From NCBI GenBank assembly GCA_022866195.1, contig JALHUF010000305.1:1-6027 (forward strand): a stretch of DNA of 6,027 nt, read 5' to 3'. Of the stretch, positions 1-6,027 are shown one piece after another. Position 1 is the first letter of the stretch, and each line of letters begins with the position of its first letter. Below the pieces are notes generated by a model. The model saw only the letters and a program-made list of their open reading frames with translations, was not told where the DNA came from and searched no databases. Origin of the DNA: Terriglobia bacterium (GTDB lineage Bacteria > Acidobacteriota > Terriglobia > UBA7540). The position numbers were made by a program, and so were the translations under genes.

Positions 1-738
1 AGCGGGGGAAACGTGGCGGTGTTCCGCGTGCTGAAAGATGGCCGCCTGGGTGAGGCGTCGGCCTTTGTGCAGCACGTCGGTTCCAGCGTGAACCCTGAGC
101 GCCAGAAAGAGCCGCACGCCCACTCGATTAACCTTTCACCCGACAACCGCTTCGCCATCGCGGCAGACCTGGGGCTTGACCAGTTGCTCGTTTACCGCTT
201 TGACCCAGCGAAGGGATCGCTCGTGGCCAACACTCCTGCCTTTGCCAAGGTCAATCCCGGCGCCGGGCCGCGACACTTTGCCTTTCACCCCAGCGGCAGA
301 TTCGCGTATGTGATCAACGAGATGCAGTCCACGGTGTCCGCGTTCGCCTACGACGCGGCCGGCGGGGTCTTGCATGCGCTGCAAACGATCTCGACACTGC
401 CAAAAGATTTTGCGGGCAAGAACGATACGGCCGAGGTGCAGGTGCACCCCACAGGCAAATTTCTCTACGGCTCGAACCGCGGGCACGACAGCATTGCCGT
501 GTTCGCGATCGACGCCGAAAAAGGCACCCTAACGCCTGTCGAGTACGTCGCCACGCGAGGGAAGACGCCGCGCAACTTTGGCATTGACCCGACTGGCTCG
601 TTCCTGTTCGCGGCCAACCAGGATTCCGACAACATCATGGTTTTCCGCATCAATCCCGACAGCGGCCGCTTGACACCGACGGGCCAAGTGGTCGAAGTGC
701 CCTCACCCGTGTGCGTGAAATTCGTGGTGCGCGAATGA
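1..738 (+). CDS. Lactonase-family seven-bladed beta-propeller protein (6-phosphogluconolactonase-like), 5' end outside window
   Basis: The reading frame is open from the first base (S-G-G-N before the GTG at 13) and ends at TGA 736-738, so 245 residues of a protein usually 340-400 long are visible; the N-terminus, probably with a signal peptide, is missing. The visible part has four repeats of about 45-50 residues, each with a 'SPDNRF/HPSGRF/HPTGKF/DPTGSF' turn and a closing 'VYRFD/AFAYD/VFAID/VFRIN' strand, the hallmark of the COG2706 (Pgl/YbhE, PF10282) propeller. Family motifs are PHAHS (112-126), GPRHFAFHP (around 265-291) and SNRGHDSIAVF (around 472-504). Known members hydrolyse 6-phosphogluconolactone or act as muconate-lactonising-type enzymes; many environmental paralogues are exported and have unknown lactone substrates. 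GTG 13 is an internal codon, not a start. The fold call is firm; the exact substrate is not. Confidence 0.9.
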   Translation, partial: SGGNVAVFRVLKDGRLGEASAFVQHVGSSVNPERQKEPHAHSINLSPDNRFAIAADLGLDQLLVYRFDPAKGSLVANTPAFAKVNPGAGPRHFAFHPSGRFAYVINEMQSTVSAFAYDAAGGVLHALQTISTLPKDFAGKNDTAEVQVHPTGKFLYGSNRGHDSIAVFAIDAEKGTLTPVEYVATRGKTPRNFGIDPTGSFLFAANQDSDNIMVFRINPDSGRLTPTGQVVEVPSPVCVKFVVRE

Positions 739-743
739 TCGCG
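730..743 (+). other. Small hairpin across the lactonase stop codon
   Basis: CGCGA (730-734) pairs perfectly with TCGCG (739-743) around a four-base loop that contains most of the TGA stop. There is no T-run downstream, so it is not a standard intrinsic terminator. It may be chance in GC-rich DNA. Confidence 0.25.
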
Positions 744-782
744 GGTGCCGCCCTTATCCGAAACCTGGCGGGCGCCGCACAG

Positions 783-799
783 GTGCCGTAGTTTGGCAC
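783..799 (+). terminator. Weak terminator-like hairpin downstream of the lactonase gene
   Basis: GTGCC (783-787) and GGCAC (795-799) form a perfect five-base stem with a seven-base loop (GTAGTTT), 45 bases after the lactonase stop. No T-tract follows, so factor-independent termination is doubtful; it could be a 3'-end stabilising hairpin or chance. Confidence 0.2.
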
Positions 800-1092
800 G
801 TGCGCGATGGAACGTGCCGGCTACTGGTGGTCAGGGATTGGATAGGAAGGGCAGTTCCCGAAGTGCGGGGACGTCAGCAATCCCCCCTTCGCTGCCGGAG
901 CGCCTCGTCCTGAAGAGCTTCGATCAGATGTACGAGGTTGAGGAAAACGACGGGCAGCGGGTCCTTGCCACGGAACCCGACGCGCGCGCCCGTGCAATTA
1001 TCTTTTGGTAGAAACGCGTCGCGTTGGAAACAGAAGCGGGGGCCAGGCACTGCCTCGCCCTGCGCAAAACCGGGTGGAAGGCCCTTACAGCC

Positions 1093-1098
1093 AAGGAG
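1093..1098 (+). promoter_or_regulatory. Ribosome binding site of the PAS-RsbU phosphatase gene
   Basis: AAGGAG lies ten bases before ATG 1109. It is only three bases from ATG 1102, too close for initiation, and 17 bases from ATG 1116, so it supports 1109 as the start. An in-frame TGA at 1103-1105 rules out any longer form. Confidence 0.7.
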
Positions 1099-1101
1099 TA
1101 G

Positions 1102-1118
1102 ATGAGGCATGAGGCATG
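1102..1118 (+). repeat. Tandem ATGAGGC repeat embedding the start codon
   Basis: ATGAGGC occurs twice in tandem (1102-1108 and 1109-1115) and a third ATG follows at 1116. The three ATGs are in three different frames. The first opens a five-codon frame (M-R-H-E-A, stop TGA 1117-1119) that overlaps the true start; the second is the phosphatase start. A gain or loss of one 7-base unit by slippage would change the start's distance from the ribosome binding site. Confidence 0.8.
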
Positions 1119-2755
1119 ACGCGTCCTATGCAAGCCTGCAGGAAGAGGTGGAGACCTGGAGAACGGTTTTCAGATGCCTTCCCGACGGCGTGATGGTCAG
1201 CGACCAACAGGGGAAGGTACTGTTCTCTAACCCCATCGCGGAGAAGTTATTCGGAACAGACCCAGAGGGTGTGAGCCCGGCCGCGTGTGGGGCGATCACT
1301 GGCTGTCACCTCCCCGACAAGGTTACGCCGTATCTACCCGAACAGTTGCCGCTGGCTCGCGCTGTGCGAGGCGAGGAAGTCACCGATGAGGTGATCTTTG
1401 TGCAAAACGCCCGCCAGCCCGTGGGAGCGTGGATCAGCGTCAGCAGCGGGCCGTTGAGGGACGACGCCGGCGAAATTCGCGGCGGGGTGGCGATCTTCCG
1501 CGACATCAACGACTGCAAACAGACGCTCGAAAAGATCGCCCTTGCGCCCAGCCGCTTGCGGGGAATTGGAGAACCGCCGGCAGGCCCCCGATTTACGGAT
1601 TACTTTCAGCACTTCGCCCAGGCCATCGAAAGCGCCGAGCCGCTCTGCCGCGCTGTGGAGCAAACGGCCGACAGCGTGGTCATTACGGATAAGCGCGGGA
1701 TCATCAAGTACGTGAATCCAGCCTTTGAAGTGACTACCGGGTACAAGCGAGAGGAGGTCTTAGGGCGATCGCCGGCCGTTCTCAAATCCGGCAAGCATGA
1801 GGCGGAGTTCTACAAGAAGCTCTGGAACCAGATCCTGGGAGGTGACCCCTTCCGCGGCACCATCATCAACCGGAAGAAGACGGGAGAACTTTATTGGGCC
1901 GAGCAGACCATCACTCCCATGAAGGACAAAGACGGGGACATCACCCACTTTGTCTCCGTCCTGAAGGATATAACGGAATTGAGGAAGAAACACGAGCAGG
2001 AGTTCTTTATTCGGCTGGCGCGTGAGGTCCAGCAACGATTCTACAATGTGGCAGCTGCCGTGCCGGGCTTTGACATCGCCGCCGCCGCTTATCCCGCTGA
2101 CGAGACGGGTGGGGATTGCTTGGACTTGATTTCCCTGCCGGACGGCTGTCTCGGTATCGTGGTGGGCGACGTCAGCGGTCACGGAATCGGCTCTGCCCTG
2201 GTGATGGCGGAAACACGTGCCTACGTGCGCTCGTTCGTGAAAACGGCGTCGGATGTGGGTGAGATCCTGACTCAGGTCAACCGAGAGCTTGTCGAGGACC
2301 TCGAGGGAGGCCGCTCGGTTACGCTGCTGCTGGCCCGCCTCGACCCCCGCACCCGCTCGTTGGTGTATGCAAGTGCTGGACATGTACCAGGTTTTCTGCT
2401 GGGCAGTTCTGGAGAGGTCACGTCTGTAATGGAGCCTACGGGCCCTCCGCTGGGTTTCTTCCGCGACTCCGAGTTTTCTTCCAGTGATGTGATCCCGCTG
2501 GATCGCGGAAAGATCGTGCTCTTGCTGACAGATGGAGTTACGGAGTCGACGGCTCCCGACAACATCGAGTTTGGAGCTAAACGGGCAATCGAGTATGTAC
2601 GTTCTCACCAGCACGAACCTGCCCGCCAGATCGCTGAAGGTCTCTACCAAGCGACTCGGGCCTTTGCCGCTGGCCAAACTCAGCGCGACGACGTCACCTT
2701 GGCCGTCCTCAAGGTGAGTGAGGAAAGCCCCGGCATAATGAAGAAAAAGGCTTAG
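1109..2755 (+). CDS. PAS-PAS-SpoIIE/RsbU-type PP2C serine phosphatase (548 aa)
   Basis: Soluble signalling protein with no signal peptide or membrane segment. PAS 1 spans about residues 17-137 (start CLPDGVMVSDQQGKVLFSN, end GGVAIFRDIND). After a Pro-rich linker, PAS 2 spans about 180-292; its GYKREEVLG, SPAVLKSGKH and FVSVLKDITEL segments resemble NifL/Aer-type sensor PAS domains, and it lacks the cysteine motif of LOV photoreceptors. A helical connector (LRKKHEQEFFIRLAREVQQR, 291-310) leads into the phosphatase domain, about 310-537. Metal-site motifs are complete: GGDCLD (334-339; D336, D339), GDVSGHG (353-359; D354), SAGH (422-425), LTDG (473-476; D475) and QRDDVT (525-530; D527, D528). 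Family members dephosphorylate STAS anti-sigma antagonists in partner-switching, or related phosphoproteins. GGDCLD departs from the usual GGDYYD, and the usual LLP after the connector is FYNVAAA. The input signal and partner are unknown; no STAS or anti-sigma kinase gene is adjacent. Start ATG 1109 is fixed by AAGGAG and an upstream in-frame stop. Confidence 0.93.
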   Translation: MRHDASYASLQEEVETWRTVFRCLPDGVMVSDQQGKVLFSNPIAEKLFGTDPEGVSPAACGAITGCHLPDKVTPYLPEQLPLARAVRGEEVTDEVIFVQNARQPVGAWISVSSGPLRDDAGEIRGGVAIFRDINDCKQTLEKIALAPSRLRGIGEPPAGPRFTDYFQHFAQAIESAEPLCRAVEQTADSVVITDKRGIIKYVNPAFEVTTGYKREEVLGRSPAVLKSGKHEAEFYKKLWNQILGGDPFRGTIINRKKTGELYWAEQTITPMKDKDGDITHFVSVLKDITELRKKHEQEFFIRLAREVQQRFYNVAAAVPGFDIAAAAYPADETGGDCLDLISLPDGCLGIVVGDVSGHGIGSALVMAETRAYVRSFVKTASDVGEILTQVNRELVEDLEGGRSVTLLLARLDPRTRSLVYASAGHVPGFLLGSSGEVTSVMEPTGPPLGFFRDSEFSSSDVIPLDRGKIVLLLTDGVTESTAPDNIEFGAKRAIEYVRSHQHEPARQIAEGLYQATRAFAAGQTQRDDVTLAVLKVSEESPGIMKKKA

Positions 2756-2829
2756 GCACGCGGCCTGCCGGGCACTACCTGCTCCCGCTGGCTGGGGTGC
2801 TGATCGCAGACACGCCACGGCGAATCCGG

Positions 2830-2858
2830 TTGCGGCGCGGGCGCCGAAGGTTTAGAGT
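2830..2858 (+). promoter_or_regulatory. Weak sigma70-like promoter candidate for the propeller gene
   Basis: TTGCGG (2830-2835) and TAGAGT (2853-2858) are 17 bases apart and match the consensus hexamers at three and four of six positions. The candidate overlaps the GC-rich hairpin at 2833-2846. The position, about 75 bases before ATG 2933, is suitable, but the match is weak. AATAAT at 2866-2871 is a better -10 but has no -35 at the right distance. Confidence 0.2.
2833..2846 (+). terminator. GC-rich hairpin downstream of the phosphatase gene, no T-run
   Basis: CGGCG (2833-2837) pairs with CGCCG (2842-2846) around a four-base loop, 77 bases after the phosphatase stop. The following bases (AAGGTTTA) are not a T-tract, so it is at best a poor intrinsic terminator. 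Confidence 0.25.
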
Positions 2859-2864
2859 CTCCGT

Positions 2865-2914
2865 GAATAATGCGAATCCCAGACGCGGGTTGAAGTGAAC
2901 CGCGATTCGTATTC
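2865..2914 (+). promoter_or_regulatory. Long imperfect stem-loop directly before the propeller gene's ribosome binding site
   Basis: GAATA (2865-2869) pairs with TATTC (2910-2914), and CGAATC (2873-2878) pairs with GATTCG (2904-2909), with ATG (2870-2872) bulged on the left. An inner arm pairs GC and GGTT (2885-2886, 2888-2891) with AACC and GC (2898-2903), with one bulged G and a six-base loop; six bases are unpaired between the outer and inner arms on the left. The structure ends four bases before the Shine-Dalgarno at 2918. The pairing is direct; any regulatory function is inference. No T-run follows, so it does not look like a terminator. Confidence 0.4.
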
Positions 2915-2917
2915 AAC

Positions 2918-2923
2918 GAGGGG
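2918..2923 (+). promoter_or_regulatory. Ribosome binding site of the Asp-box propeller gene
   Basis: GAGGGG lies nine bases before ATG 2933. It supports this start, which is followed directly by a typical signal peptide. Confidence 0.6.
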
Positions 2924-2932
2924 TGCCACGTC

Positions 2933-5326
2933 ATGCGTTTACCTCATGCGTTCTCCTACCGTAGCAAATTCGTCATTTTGACGACGTCGCTGATGGCAAC
3001 AGCGTGCGTAGCGGGCTTGCAGGCTCAACCCGGCCCGGATGCGCCCTTGGCCGCTCAGCGTCACGACGCGTGGAAGATCATCGGCCCCGGCGGCGGAGGG
3101 GCGCAATTCAATCCGACGATCAGTCCTCTGAACCCCCAGAAGGTTTTTGTGAATACCGACATGACCGGCGCTTTTGTCTCCGAGGACGGCGCCAACTCCT
3201 GGCGCATGTTCAACCTTCGGGGCGTGGTGAGATTCTTTGTATGCGACCCGGTCACCCCCGATGTCGTTTACGCCCAGACGGTCGGCCTCTGGCGCAGCAC
3301 TGACGGGGGCAGGACATGGAACCTGGTTCATCCGGCTCCCGCGAACGTCCGAAAGGTCGTTTCCGTGGGGGACCACGCCGAGCAGAGAATTCTCACGAAG
3401 GATGGCTCAACTGAGACCATTGGCGCACTGGCCGTGGACCCTGCCGACTCGAAAACCCTCTACGCCGCGATGAACGCCCGCGGAAAATGGGCTCTCACGA
3501 TTTCCGCCGATTGGGGGCAGAGCTGGAAACAAGCCGGCAGCCTTCCCTCTGGGGCCAGCAAGGTCTATGTTGATCCCAAGTCTCCTCCGGGAGATCGCAC
3601 CTTGTACGTTATCGGCACCAATTCCGTCAGCGTGCGAAAGGCTGGCGCGTGGACCCACCATGAAGGTCCCGAAGGGGTGAAGGTCTTCAATGGCGTCTCT
3701 GTGGGATTCCGAAAGGAGGACGGTAAGCCGACCATCTACGCTGTGGCAGGGCGCTCGTGGCGGGGTGGCAGCAGCGGAACAGCGGGAATCTACAAGTCCA
3801 CTGACGCGGGGGAGACCTGGCAAAAGACTGAGGGCGGTTTGCTCTCCCTGGCCGCAGCAGGAGCCGGGACTCCGGAATGGAGAGCCGTCGCAACCTGCCT
3901 CACCCAGCCCGACATCGTTTATGTTTCCTACAAGCATCTTCGCGCCGGCCCGTCGCCAGGTGAGAGTTACCTAGGTGTGGCCAAGAGCACCGACGGCGGC
4001 AAAACCTGGAGCCTCGTCTGGAAGGACTCGTACAGTCAAGCCGGGACGAATATCCGAGACGCTTGGGTCAATGAGCGGTTCGGACCGGAATGGGGCGAGA
4101 ATCCTTTCGACCTCGAAGTAGCAGCGACCAATCCCGATATCTGCTTCGGCACGGACTTCGGCCGAACCATGCGCACCCTGGATGGCGGCAAGACATGGGA
4201 GGGCGTCTACTCGAGAAAAACGGCACGCGGGGCATGGTCAACGACCGGAATCGATGTGACGACCTGCTATTGGGTACACTTCGACCCGTTTGAACCCAAC
4301 CGGATCTTCATCTCCTACACGGACATCGGATTGTTTCTGAGCGAAGACGGCGGAAGAAGCTGGCAGAGCACGACGCGGTATGGCGTGCCGAAGGAGTGGG
4401 TGAATACCACTTACGGACTGGTGTTTGATCCCATGGTGAAGGGGCGCATGTGGGCGGTGATGAGCGGCATCCACGATCTGCCCCGCCCCAAAATGTGGCG
4501 CGGGCGCGGGGTGGCGCACTATAACGGCGGCGTCGTAACCAGCGCGGACGGCGGCAAGACTTGGACCGTGAGCAACGCGGGAATCAATGAAGCAGCCGTC
4601 ACCCATATTGTCCTTGACCCCCGCAGCCCTCTAGGTAAACGCACACTGTATGTGTGCGCCTTTGGCAAAGGGGTCTACAAGTCAACTGACAACGGCATGA
4701 CGTGGACCCTGAAAAACAACGGCCTCAAGGGCAGGGAACCTTTCGCCTGGGCGCTCACCTGGGCCGACGACGGGACGCTCTACCTCGTGGTGGCGCGCCG
4801 AAGTGAGGACGGCAGCATTGGGACCGAGAACGATGGCGCCCTTTATCGCTCTGCCGATGGCGCCGAGCATTGGGAGCAGATCGCTCTCCCGGAGGGCTGC
4901 AACGGGCCCACCAGCCTGGCCCTGGACAGCCACGACCGGCGGCGACTTGTCCTCTCAGCCTGGGGCAGAGCGTCCGGCAGCGAAGGTGATACCGGTGGTG
5001 GCATTTACGTTTCCGCGGACGCCGGCCAGACATGGCGGCAGGTGCTGGAAAGGGATCAGCACATCCACGATGTGACCATCGATCCTCGAACTAACGTCTA
5101 TTATGCCTGCGGCTTCGGCTCCAGCGCCTACCGCTCGGCGGACAAGGGCGAGACCTGGACGAGAATCAAGGGATTCAACTTCAAGTGGGGCCGCCGCGTT
5201 ATCCCCGATCCCTACCACCCAGACAAGGTCTTTATTACGACGTTTGGGGGCAGCGTGTGGTATGGCCCGGCGTTGGGCGACCCGAGGGCGCCCGAGGACA
5301 TCGCGACGCCGGTCATGGCCTACTGA
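2933..5326 (+). CDS. Exported Asp-box (BNR) beta-propeller protein, VPS10/sialidase-like, possibly GH74-type glycosidase (797 aa)
   Basis: Residues 1-31 form a signal peptide: basic start (R2, R10, K12), hydrophobic FVILTTSLMATACVAGL, likely cleavage after A31. ATAC at 22-25 is a poor lipobox, so a lipoprotein is less likely. The mature protein carries twelve Asp-boxes (S-x-D-x-G-x-T/S-W): residues 83-90, 122-129, 191-198, 289-296, 352-359, 415-422 (TLDGGKTW, degenerate), 470-477, 537-544, 584-591, 640-647 (SADGAEHW, degenerate), 694-701 and 735-742. Such numbers over about 750 residues suggest two beta-propellers, as in GH74 enzymes and sortilin-type proteins. The mature start (AWKIIGPGGGG, 46-56) and NTDMTGAF (74-81) look like the GH74 opening; YTDIGLF (462-468) resembles the second GH74 acid region. 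A glycosidase acting outside the cytoplasm is therefore possible but not shown. Asp-boxes themselves are structural, and a binding-only protein is the alternative. No anchor or dockerin-like C-terminus is seen; it ends ...TPVMAY. Confidence 0.88.
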   Translation: MRLPHAFSYRSKFVILTTSLMATACVAGLQAQPGPDAPLAAQRHDAWKIIGPGGGGAQFNPTISPLNPQKVFVNTDMTGAFVSEDGANSWRMFNLRGVVRFFVCDPVTPDVVYAQTVGLWRSTDGGRTWNLVHPAPANVRKVVSVGDHAEQRILTKDGSTETIGALAVDPADSKTLYAAMNARGKWALTISADWGQSWKQAGSLPSGASKVYVDPKSPPGDRTLYVIGTNSVSVRKAGAWTHHEGPEGVKVFNGVSVGFRKEDGKPTIYAVAGRSWRGGSSGTAGIYKSTDAGETWQKTEGGLLSLAAAGAGTPEWRAVATCLTQPDIVYVSYKHLRAGPSPGESYLGVAKSTDGGKTWSLVWKDSYSQAGTNIRDAWVNERFGPEWGENPFDLEVAATNPDICFGTDFGRTMRTLDGGKTWEGVYSRKTARGAWSTTGIDVTTCYWVHFDPFEPNRIFISYTDIGLFLSEDGGRSWQSTTRYGVPKEWVNTTYGLVFDPMVKGRMWAVMSGIHDLPRPKMWRGRGVAHYNGGVVTSADGGKTWTVSNAGINEAAVTHIVLDPRSPLGKRTLYVCAFGKGVYKSTDNGMTWTLKNNGLKGREPFAWALTWADDGTLYLVVARRSEDGSIGTENDGALYRSADGAEHWEQIALPEGCNGPTSLALDSHDRRRLVLSAWGRASGSEGDTGGGIYVSADAGQTWRQVLERDQHIHDVTIDPRTNVYYACGFGSSAYRSADKGETWTRIKGFNFKWGRRVIPDPYHPDKVFITTFGGSVWYGPALGDPRAPEDIATPVMAY

Positions 5327-5339
5327 GGAATAGAATCTT

Positions 5340-5352
5340 GACGGAACCCGTC
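5340..5352. terminator. Small hairpin between convergent genes
   Basis: GACGG (5340-5344) and CCGTC (5348-5352) form a perfect five-base stem with a three-base loop in the 44-base gap between the two stop codons. On the minus strand it is followed by AAGATTCTATT, on the plus strand by no T-run. The position suits a shared terminator, but the stem is short. Confidence 0.3.
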
Positions 5353-5370
5353 GCTGCAAGGAGGCGAGGC

Positions 5371-6027
5371 TCAGGGCTGCGCTTGTCTTTCTGCTTCTGC
5401 AGCAATCCTCTGGAAGATTGCTCTGGCATTCCGATATCGGCTTCGAGCAGCCTCACCGCTGTGAGAGAAGTATTGGGCCCACTCTCCCCCGGGCGAGGTC
5501 TTCCGGATCAGGTTGTCGATGAACCGAACGAAGTATTCGGCGTCGCTGGCACTGGCGCGAACAGGGGTGTTGTTCACGGTGACGAACACTGCTCCCGTGT
5601 GGCTCTGGTGTCCTTTCGCACCCATTCGCCGGGCGCAAAGCCATCCGCTCCGGGAGAAATCCTGGGTCGTCTGAAAGACGAAGGGTGAACCCGGAGAAAC
5701 TGACCCTTCGCGGCTCGCGACGACGCTTCCGTCGCGAACCAACTCGATTCTGCCTGCCAGGTTTCTAGTCGAAGACCACTGAATTCTCACTTGGACTGTT
5801 CCGCTGCCCTTCAGGTGGATTTCGTCGCCAGGCATCGCCGCTTCATTTACCTTTAGATCCAAGAACTCATTGTGACCGTTGCGCGAAACCACTGTCCTCC
5901 CTTCCGCAATACCCTCAACCCACTTGTGATAACTCAGCTTCGCACCTCTGATCGCGACATAGGTCAAGAGCGTGCCAAAGGGCTCAAGGTTGTTGCAGGG
6001 ATAATCCGTTCCCGCCGCCAGGCCAGG
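5371..6027 (-). CDS. CehA/McbA-like metallohydrolase, C-terminal part (N-terminal side outside window)
   Basis: The minus-strand frame runs from the window edge to the TGA at 5373-5371, giving 218 visible residues; TTG 5967 is an internal leucine, since 20 further codons are open upstream (P-G-L-A-A-G-T-D-Y-P-C...). Recognisable family features are AAGTDYPCNN (visible residues 4-13), the WVEGIAEGRTVVSRNGHNEF block (36-55), a beta-rich domain (about 65-150) and SHTGAVFVTVNN (142-153) followed by DAEYFVRFIDNLI and a helical end. This layout matches the C-terminal half of the CehA/McbA family of PHP-fold metal hydrolases, named after carbaryl hydrolases; environmental members have unknown substrates and are often exported. 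GTDY probably corresponds to the metal-binding GSDAH-like motif, without its histidine. The catalytic N-terminal part and any signal peptide are not visible. The gene converges on the propeller gene, with 44 bases between the stops. Confidence 0.78.
   Translation of the reverse strand, partial: PGLAAGTDYPCNNLEPFGTLLTYVAIRGAKLSYHKWVEGIAEGRTVVSRNGHNEFLDLKVNEAAMPGDEIHLKGSGTVQVRIQWSSTRNLAGRIELVRDGSVVASREGSVSPGSPFVFQTTQDFSRSGWLCARRMGAKGHQSHTGAVFVTVNNTPVRASASDAEYFVRFIDNLIRKTSPGGEWAQYFSHSGEAARSRYRNARAIFQRIAAEAERQAQP

Larger units (their letters stand above)
739..1108. other. Intergenic spacer, no convincing gene
   Basis: These 370 bases separate the lactonase stop from the phosphatase start. A frame open from GTG 745 to TAG 1009-1011 codes for 88 residues without recognisable motifs; the same frame continues after that stop for another 29 codons to TAG 1099-1101. 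I do not call it a gene, though a decayed remnant is possible. Two small perfect hairpins lie at the lactonase end (730-743 and 783-799), neither followed by a T-run. I saw no convincing -35/-10 pair; TTGCCA at 965-970 has no -10 at proper distance. Confidence 0.6.

Noticed and set aside
13..15. GTG as start of the lactonase gene
   Set aside because: The frame is open to the window edge, and the protein would lack about a third of the propeller; the first visible residues continue a repeat.
965..1004. TTGCCA (965-970) with TATCTT (999-1004) as a promoter
   Set aside because: The spacing is 28 bases, far from the usual 16-18.
1646..1985. PAS 2 as a LOV blue-light domain
   Set aside because: The LOV cysteine motif (GxNCRFLQ) is absent; the matching position reads GRSPAVLKSG, as in other PAS domains.
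1760..2818. 352-codon open frame on the minus strand, opposite the phosphatase gene
   Set aside because: It lies opposite the region encoding PAS 2 and the PP2C domain, whose motifs are unmistakable. Its translation has no recognisable domain; long antisense frames are common in GC-rich genes.
3989..4566. Recurring GGCGGCAAGAC-like short DNA repeats
   Set aside because: They encode the DGGKTW part of Asp-boxes and follow from the protein repeat, not from a DNA element.
5185..5688. 167-codon plus-strand frame across the end of the propeller gene and the convergent gene
   Set aside because: It overlaps two better supported genes in other frames and its translation is rich in R, P and G without any motif.
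5965..5967. TTG as start of the minus-strand hydrolase gene
   Set aside because: The frame continues to the window edge with the conserved AAGTDYPCNN segment, so TTG is an internal leucine codon.

Overview
The window reads as ordinary bacterial chromosome, GC-rich and densely coding. It holds four protein genes, the outer two cut by the window edges. The mix of protein families (a secreted-type seven-bladed lactonase, a secreted Asp-box propeller of the 'VPS10/sialidase-like' type, a CehA/McbA-type metallohydrolase and a PAS-PAS-RsbU phosphatase) is what I would expect from an acidobacterium of the Solibacter/Bryobacterales kind. Planctomycetes or Verrucomicrobia cannot be excluded from sequence alone. 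No rRNA, tRNA, CRISPR array, insertion sequence or phage gene was seen.

Layout. Positions 1-738 (+) are the C-terminal part of a lactonase-family beta-propeller (COG2706 / 6-phosphogluconolactonase-like). Positions 739-1108 are a 370-base spacer with small hairpins and no convincing gene. Positions 1109-2755 (+) encode a 548-residue soluble sensor phosphatase: two PAS domains followed by a SpoIIE/RsbU-type PP2C domain with all its metal-binding aspartates. Its start lies in a tandem 7-base repeat that puts an ATG in each frame. Positions 2756-2932 are a spacer with a GC-rich hairpin, a weak promoter-like pair and a long imperfect stem-loop ending just before the next ribosome binding site. 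Positions 2933-5326 (+) encode a 797-residue exported propeller protein with twelve Asp-boxes and a layout like GH74 glycosidases. After a 44-base gap with a small hairpin, a convergent gene (5371 to beyond 6027, -) encodes the C-terminal part of a CehA/McbA-like metallohydrolase.

How the genes may work together. The lactonase, the propeller and the metallohydrolase would fit a scavenging lifestyle acting on carbohydrate or ester/lactone substrates, but there is no tight operon: the spacers are 370, 177 and 44 bases and the last gene is convergent. The phosphatase would act in partner-switching signalling (dephosphorylating an anti-sigma antagonist), yet no antagonist or anti-sigma kinase gene is in the window. 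I did not find a clearly new biological system here. The points most worth checking are the possible GH74-like acid pair in the propeller protein, the stem-loop in front of its gene, and the repeat-embedded start of the phosphatase.
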